DNA of 64,000 nt from Hymenobacter sp. YC55. GTDB lineage: Bacteria > Bacteroidota > Bacteroidia > Cytophagales > Hymenobacteraceae. The position numbers and the translations under genes are program-made. A model generated the notes under the pieces. It saw nothing but the letters and a program-made list of their open reading frames with translations. It searched no databases and was not told the origin of the DNA. This document shows positions 60,501 through 64,000 of this stretch, one piece after another (position 1 is the stretch's first letter; every line of letters starts with the position of its first letter). Where the stretch lies: assembly GCF_029433095.1 (NCBI RefSeq), contig NZ_JARNTX010000008.1, positions 62,001 to 126,000 on the forward strand, read 5' to 3'.

Positions 60501-61118
60501 CTAGGCCTCTACTTCGGGAGGCTTGGCTCGCTCGAAAAGCGAATACAGCCCGCCAAACGCAACGCCACTAAGCAGCGTCGCCCACAGCGCGGGCGAAGAA
60601 GCCACCCCCATGGCGATAGCGACGGCAGGATTCAGGATGCCCTTGCTCACGAGTAGACCCGCCAGCAGCGCGCCCCCGACCGCCAGGCCACTGCCGGCTT
60701 TAGTGACTTTCTTTTCCGTGGCCGCCGCCACCGTTAGCATCAAGAGGCCAAAGCCCAGAAACTCCGCCCCCGTGCTGCCGGCGTGGTAGTCGCCCGTTGG
60801 CGGGCCTACCAAGCCCGCGGTGGCCGCTAAACGAGCCAACAAGGCGCCGCCCACCTGCGCGGCTACGTAGAGCAGCCCTTCCACCAAGGGAAAACGCCGG
60901 CTCGCGACCAGCCCCACGGTAACGGCCGGGTTGAGATGCGCCCCGGAAAGGCCGCCGACGGCATACACAAACACGAGCAGCGTTAAGCTGACGGCGTAAG
61001 CGGTGAGTGGAGAAGCTACTGTAAGGGCCGCGATCGTCAGAAAAAACGTGCCGACCAGCTCGGGCAGGACCGCAAACCAGGTCTGGCTACTTAATGCTAT
61101 ATTAGAAGCTGTACTCAT
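60501..61118 (-). CDS. Aquaporin (MIP family)
   Basis: 205 residues, six hydrophobic helices, two NPA boxes: HLNPAVTVG (NPA at 63-65) and ILNPAVAIAMG (163-165). It is short, like bacterial aquaporins. It moves water or small neutral solutes. The gap to the catalase end (60273-60500) contains only a weak hairpin. Confidence 0.93.
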   Translation of the reverse strand: MSTASNIALSSQTWFAVLPELVGTFFLTIAALTVASPLTAYAVSLTLLVFVYAVGGLSGAHLNPAVTVGLVASRRFPLVEGLLYVAAQVGGALLARLAATAGLVGPPTGDYHAGSTGAEFLGFGLLMLTVAAATEKKVTKAGSGLAVGGALLAGLLVSKGILNPAVAIAMGVASSPALWATLLSGVAFGGLYSLFERAKPPEVEA

Positions 61119-61207
61119 AAAATTACCGGATTACTTCCGGAAGGAGTCGAAGAAGAGAAAAAGCTGGCTGTATCGCCAGCGAGATTATTTTGTGGGCGTC
61201 ACCCCAA

Positions 61208-61241
61208 GAAAAAAGACGACCGGAAGCCGATCGTCTTTTTT
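61208..61241 (-). terminator. Bidirectional rho-independent terminator
   Basis: AAAAAAGACGA / TCGTCTTTTTT stem with a purine-rich loop, ending the DUF2382 gene on the minus strand. Confidence 0.8.
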
Positions 61242-61264
61242 ATACTTATGAAATAGGGTGGCGC

Positions 61265-62164
61265 TTAGCGCTTGTCCTTCTGATTGCGGGTATCCTCGTC
61301 CGTGGTCCCATCCAAGCGCTCGATGTCCACTTCGGTTTTGCGCACGGTATCGCGGATGGTTTCTTCCCGCTCGGTTACTTGCTTGCCCAGCGTTACTTCT
61401 TCCACTACGCGGGCTTCCTTGCCTACCACCGCGCGCTCGGCGCTTTCCGTGATCTCCACGTTGCCTTCTTTAAAGGCGGCGAAATCGGCTTCCGTAGCCG
61501 GGCGGTTTACGGGATTACGCTTAACCGTGACGTGCTCTTCGCGCAACCGAACGCTGGCTTCCACGGGCCGCGACACAATCCGGCTGCGCAGCCGGGCCCC
61601 GCCGGTTTGCTCGACGCGCTTGCCGACTTGCAGGCTTTCTTCGATTACTTTGGCTGATACCGTACCGTCAGCAGTGCTGGCTTGCTGGCCAGTGGCACCG
61701 AGGGCGTTCGCTTGCTGGTAGCCGGTCTCAGCAGCTTGCTCATCCACATCTACGGCACCGGCTTCGTCGAGAATAGCGGCGGCTTTGTGGGCATTCTCTT
61801 CGGAATGACAATGCACGGTCACCACGGAACCACTTTCGCGGGCCACGTGGCTGTAGCGGTTGCTACGGTCCTGGTCATCATCGTCGTCGCCAAAGAGGCT
61901 GCTGAAAAAGTTGCTGATCGAATCTCCTGAGCGGCCAGCGGCATCGGCCGCCGCTTCGGTAGCCGTCCCGCTGGTGTTGCGGTAATCGGAGGGGTCCTTA
62001 TCGGCTTTGAGCGCATTCGCCGCCTGATTCGTGGTGCTGTCTGCCGCATAGCGGTGATTGGCTACGTCGATGTGCTCCATGCTAAAGCCGGCGGCAGTTA
62101 GCTTTTGGGCGGCGCTTTGGGCCTCCATGGCCGATTTGAAGATACCTACTACTGTTTGATTCAT
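61265..62164 (-). CDS. YsnF/DUF2382-type stress protein
   Basis: 299 residues. Residues 1-130 are a short alpha/beta start (VVGIFKSAMEAQSAAQKLTA) and a low-complexity linker; the C-terminal half is the DUF2382 repeat: VIEESLQVGKRVEQTGGARL, SVRLREEHVTVKRNPVNRPA, RAVVGKEARVVEEVTLGKQV and ERLDGT. DUF2382 proteins are linked to general or desiccation stress. Followed by a second DUF2382 gene 39 bp upstream on the same strand, so the pair is probably one operon. Confidence 0.88.
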   Translation of the reverse strand: MNQTVVGIFKSAMEAQSAAQKLTAAGFSMEHIDVANHRYAADSTTNQAANALKADKDPSDYRNTSGTATEAAADAAGRSGDSISNFFSSLFGDDDDDQDRSNRYSHVARESGSVVTVHCHSEENAHKAAAILDEAGAVDVDEQAAETGYQQANALGATGQQASTADGTVSAKVIEESLQVGKRVEQTGGARLRSRIVSRPVEASVRLREEHVTVKRNPVNRPATEADFAAFKEGNVEITESAERAVVGKEARVVEEVTLGKQVTEREETIRDTVRKTEVDIERLDGTTDEDTRNQKDKR

Positions 62165-62203
62165 GGCGTTGATGGATGAAAGGAAAAGGGAACAACTAAA
62201 AAA

Positions 62204-62653
62204 TTAAGCAAGGGGGGGCTCGTCGGCAACAAACCGCTCTATTTGGATCTCTTCGCGCCGGAGTACAATACTTTCAATGTGCGGCACGGTAACCTGGCGC
62301 TTGGTGACATGGATCTCCTCAACAAGTAGTACACGGGTCACCACAACTTCGCGCAGCACGGGAATGATAAGCGTATCACCTTCCTGGCGGGAAACCGGCA
62401 GCGGGGTTCCCTCAACTTGGTACTCGTTAACTGGAATATGCTCCACGTGTACTTGATCTTGCTGCAGGCTGAGAGTAAGCGTTTCCTCGTGCTGAAGAAC
62501 CTTCTTGGACAGCCGTACCCGCCCGGTTTCTACTAGTTGGCGCGTCACGACGGCGTATTCCTCGATAACGGGTACAACCAGTGGGGTTTCGGTCGCATCC
62601 CGCGCGGAGGCAGGCTGCAAATCGGTAGGAAGACTGTCAGTGGAGTGGTGCAT
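62204..62653 (-). CDS. Second DUF2382-type stress protein
   Basis: 149 residues from the ATG at 62653. Two tandem DUF2382-like units: VIEEYAVVTRQLVETGRVRL, VEHIPVNEYQVEGTPLPVSR and PVLREVVVTRVLLVEEIHVT. No linker or signal. Likely upstream gene of the operon with 61265-62164. Confidence 0.8.
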   Translation of the reverse strand: MHHSTDSLPTDLQPASARDATETPLVVPVIEEYAVVTRQLVETGRVRLSKKVLQHEETLTLSLQQDQVHVEHIPVNEYQVEGTPLPVSRQEGDTLIIPVLREVVVTRVLLVEEIHVTKRQVTVPHIESIVLRREEIQIERFVADEPPLA

Positions 62654-63233
62654 TAGCCCAGCAATACGCACTACTTTTCAGGGAGTTGCTCTTGCTCGTC
62701 GATGCGTTGGGTCAGCCCGCTAACAGTAGTATGATTATTGCTGTATTTGCAAAAACCTTTCCCGTGTTGATTTCCCAGATATACATCCAGTCAACTGGTT
62801 TACTTTTTAAAATTGTATAAATTTACTGGTTGATTTTTTGAACTATTTTTATACACCAAAGACGCTATAATAAGTTGAAATAGTTATAGCCGTAACAACA
62901 ATGGATAATTGTAAATACAGTCATAACTACTATCAGGCGCTAGCAAGTTAGTGTTTCACCTAGTTTGTAAACTTATTGCATATGTCGCTGGACTTCTGCC
63001 AGCAGGTTCCGCTACCAGCAATTCGGCCTTAACTTGCCGGCTAGTCGCTGCCCATGCGAGAACAGCGGGTATAATACCCCTTTTCAGCAATTTCGATTTT
63101 CCTTAAAACCCCGCCACGCCGGGGGTTAGCTTTGATCTAGTAGGATAGCGCTAGCATACAGAGTGCTACTCCGTCACTGCAGCCTAGCATTCCGTATACG
63201 GTCGAGTCGTTTCACCTTAACCGGCTGTCGCTA
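62654..63233. other. AT-rich intergenic region
   Basis: No supported gene. The stretch 62740-62960 is AT-rich, and a possible -7-type TATA near 62870 suggests promoters for the DUF2382 operon (-) and the BLUF gene (+). Confidence 0.4.
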
Positions 63234-63695
63234 ATGTCGTCTTCGTTGTTCCACGTTATCTACCGCAGCCGGGCCAGTTCGCCGTTTGCCGAGTTGCAAC
63301 TTGGCGAGTTGCTGACCCACTGCCGGGTATATAATCATCAGCATCGCCTCTCGGGCCTACTGCTTTACCAGCACGGCGTGTTCCTGCAAGTGCTCGAAGG
63401 GGAGCAAACTAGCCTAAGTCGCCTTTACGCTAAAATCTTGCGGGACCCGCGCCACCACGCAATTGAGCAGCTTAGTGCCGGGCCGCTACCTCGGCGCTTG
63501 TTCCCGGATAGGAGCATGGGCTTTGCGACGGCTACCGAGCCGCTACGTCACCTGACCGGATACGTGAATCCAAGCACGGGCACCTACCTGTTGCCCCGCG
63601 CGCATAACACTCCGGCGGAAGTACTGACTTTATTGCGTGATTTTTCCACGACGCTGCCGCCCGGCACCGCCACCACAATCAGCCTCCCAGCCTAA
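63234..63695 (+). CDS. BLUF-domain blue-light receptor
   Basis: 153 residues. Residues 1-95 are a BLUF fold: LFHVIYRSRA (Tyr10), LLTHCRVYNHQHRLSGLLLY (Asn34), FLQVLEGEQ (Gln52) and KILRDPRHHAIEQL. Tyr-Asn-Gln are the flavin-contact residues, present at the usual spacing. The remaining 58 residues form a short tail, not an enzyme, so output must come from a partner. Likely a short photosensor that regulates stress or pigment genes. Confidence 0.9.
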   Translation: MSSSLFHVIYRSRASSPFAELQLGELLTHCRVYNHQHRLSGLLLYQHGVFLQVLEGEQTSLSRLYAKILRDPRHHAIEQLSAGPLPRRLFPDRSMGFATATEPLRHLTGYVNPSTGTYLLPRAHNTPAEVLTLLRDFSTTLPPGTATTISLPA

Positions 63696-63757
63696 CTACA
63701 TACGGGTAAGAGTAGGCTCCAAGCCCCGCAGCGGACGGGAAGTAAGTGCTCTGAAAG

Positions 63758-64000
63758 CTATGCCGTTGGAGTCACTTCCGTCCCGTCCGCTGCAACGGCG
63801 TGCACTGCCTCCTCGTCCCGGCGATGCATGCCGTAGCGGCCGGCCGCTTCTTCCGCCGAAAGCTCTTCTACGTTTTCGGCCGGGATGTTTACAAACCCTA
63901 GGTGATTATCCAGGGCCTTTTGCTCGCGCGACTGTTTGCGCTTTTGCCAGGCGAAAAACCCTAGCGCGGCTGCCAGCGTCCCGGCGCCGGCTAGCAGGGC
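63758..64000 (-). CDS. Membrane-anchored hypothetical protein, partial at the right edge
   Basis: 80 codons plus a TAG at 63758-63760. It reads as the C-terminal end: LLAGAGTLAAALGFFAWQKR (a membrane helix running off the edge), then a polar acidic tail ending GTEVTPTA. Start lies beyond the window. Unrecognised. Confidence 0.5.
   Translation of the reverse strand, partial: ALLAGAGTLAAALGFFAWQKRKQSREQKALDNHLGFVNIPAENVEELSAEEAAGRYGMHRRDEEAVHAVAADGTEVTPTA

Overview
The window looks like a large plasmid, or an integrated plasmid, of a GC-rich Bacteroidota bacterium, most likely Hymenobacter or a close relative in the Cytophagales. This rests on the mix of proteins: SusC/CirA-style TonB receptors with an N-terminal carboxypeptidase-regulatory-like domain, a fragment with a type IX secretion sorting tail, an ArdC-type antirestriction protein, and a Rep_3 initiator behind an iteron array. 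No rRNA, tRNA or CRISPR array was seen.

Region 1 (1-20700) is the plasmid backbone. An AT-rich stretch and twelve iterons (16690-17181) precede a Rep_3 initiator (17232-18416). Around it are ssb, ArdC, a UvrD-like helicase, a site-2-protease-like peptidase paired with an isoprenoid-synthase-fold protein, and many small orphan genes. Most of these small genes sit behind a recurring 18-bp palindrome close to TGTACGTATATACGTACA. About 25 sites lie between 756 and 38127, and none was noticed after that. At many sites a TTTGG-like box ends exactly 9 nt upstream and the ATG lies about 35 nt downstream. This looks like one shared operator-promoter-leader cassette controlling a plasmid-wide regulon.

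Region 2 (20741-30200) holds a TonB receptor, a broken T9SS-tailed protein, HNH-type genes (one intact, one decayed), an XF1762-like protein and more cassette-driven orphan genes. Region 3 (30480-37800) is a mobile-element zone: a decayed IS3-family copy, an IS3 remnant, a truncated IS110, a broken DNA methyltransferase, and between them a visibly AT-rich two-gene unit (32964-35576). That unit encodes a possible NA37-like protein and a membrane-anchored partner, and is the best candidate here for an undescribed defence-type system.

Region 4 (38067-45709) has a second TonB receptor, paralogous to the first, followed by a TPR-containing sensor histidine kinase, then a lipoprotein gene cut by an IS3-family element that abuts another IS3 remnant. 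Region 5 (46035-64000) has a different character, with no cassette sites: YedI/DUF808, a CNNM/CorC transporter, an ECF sigma factor, transketolase, an FdhF/YdeP molybdoenzyme, a DisA-N-like protein, manganese catalase, aquaporin, two DUF2382 proteins and a BLUF photosensor. It reads as stress and metabolic cargo.

Many genes are broken. At least eight frameshifts fall at short homopolymers, and several genes carry single in-frame stops. This could be real decay of plasmid genes or indel error in the assembly, and it should be settled before any of these genes is called dead.
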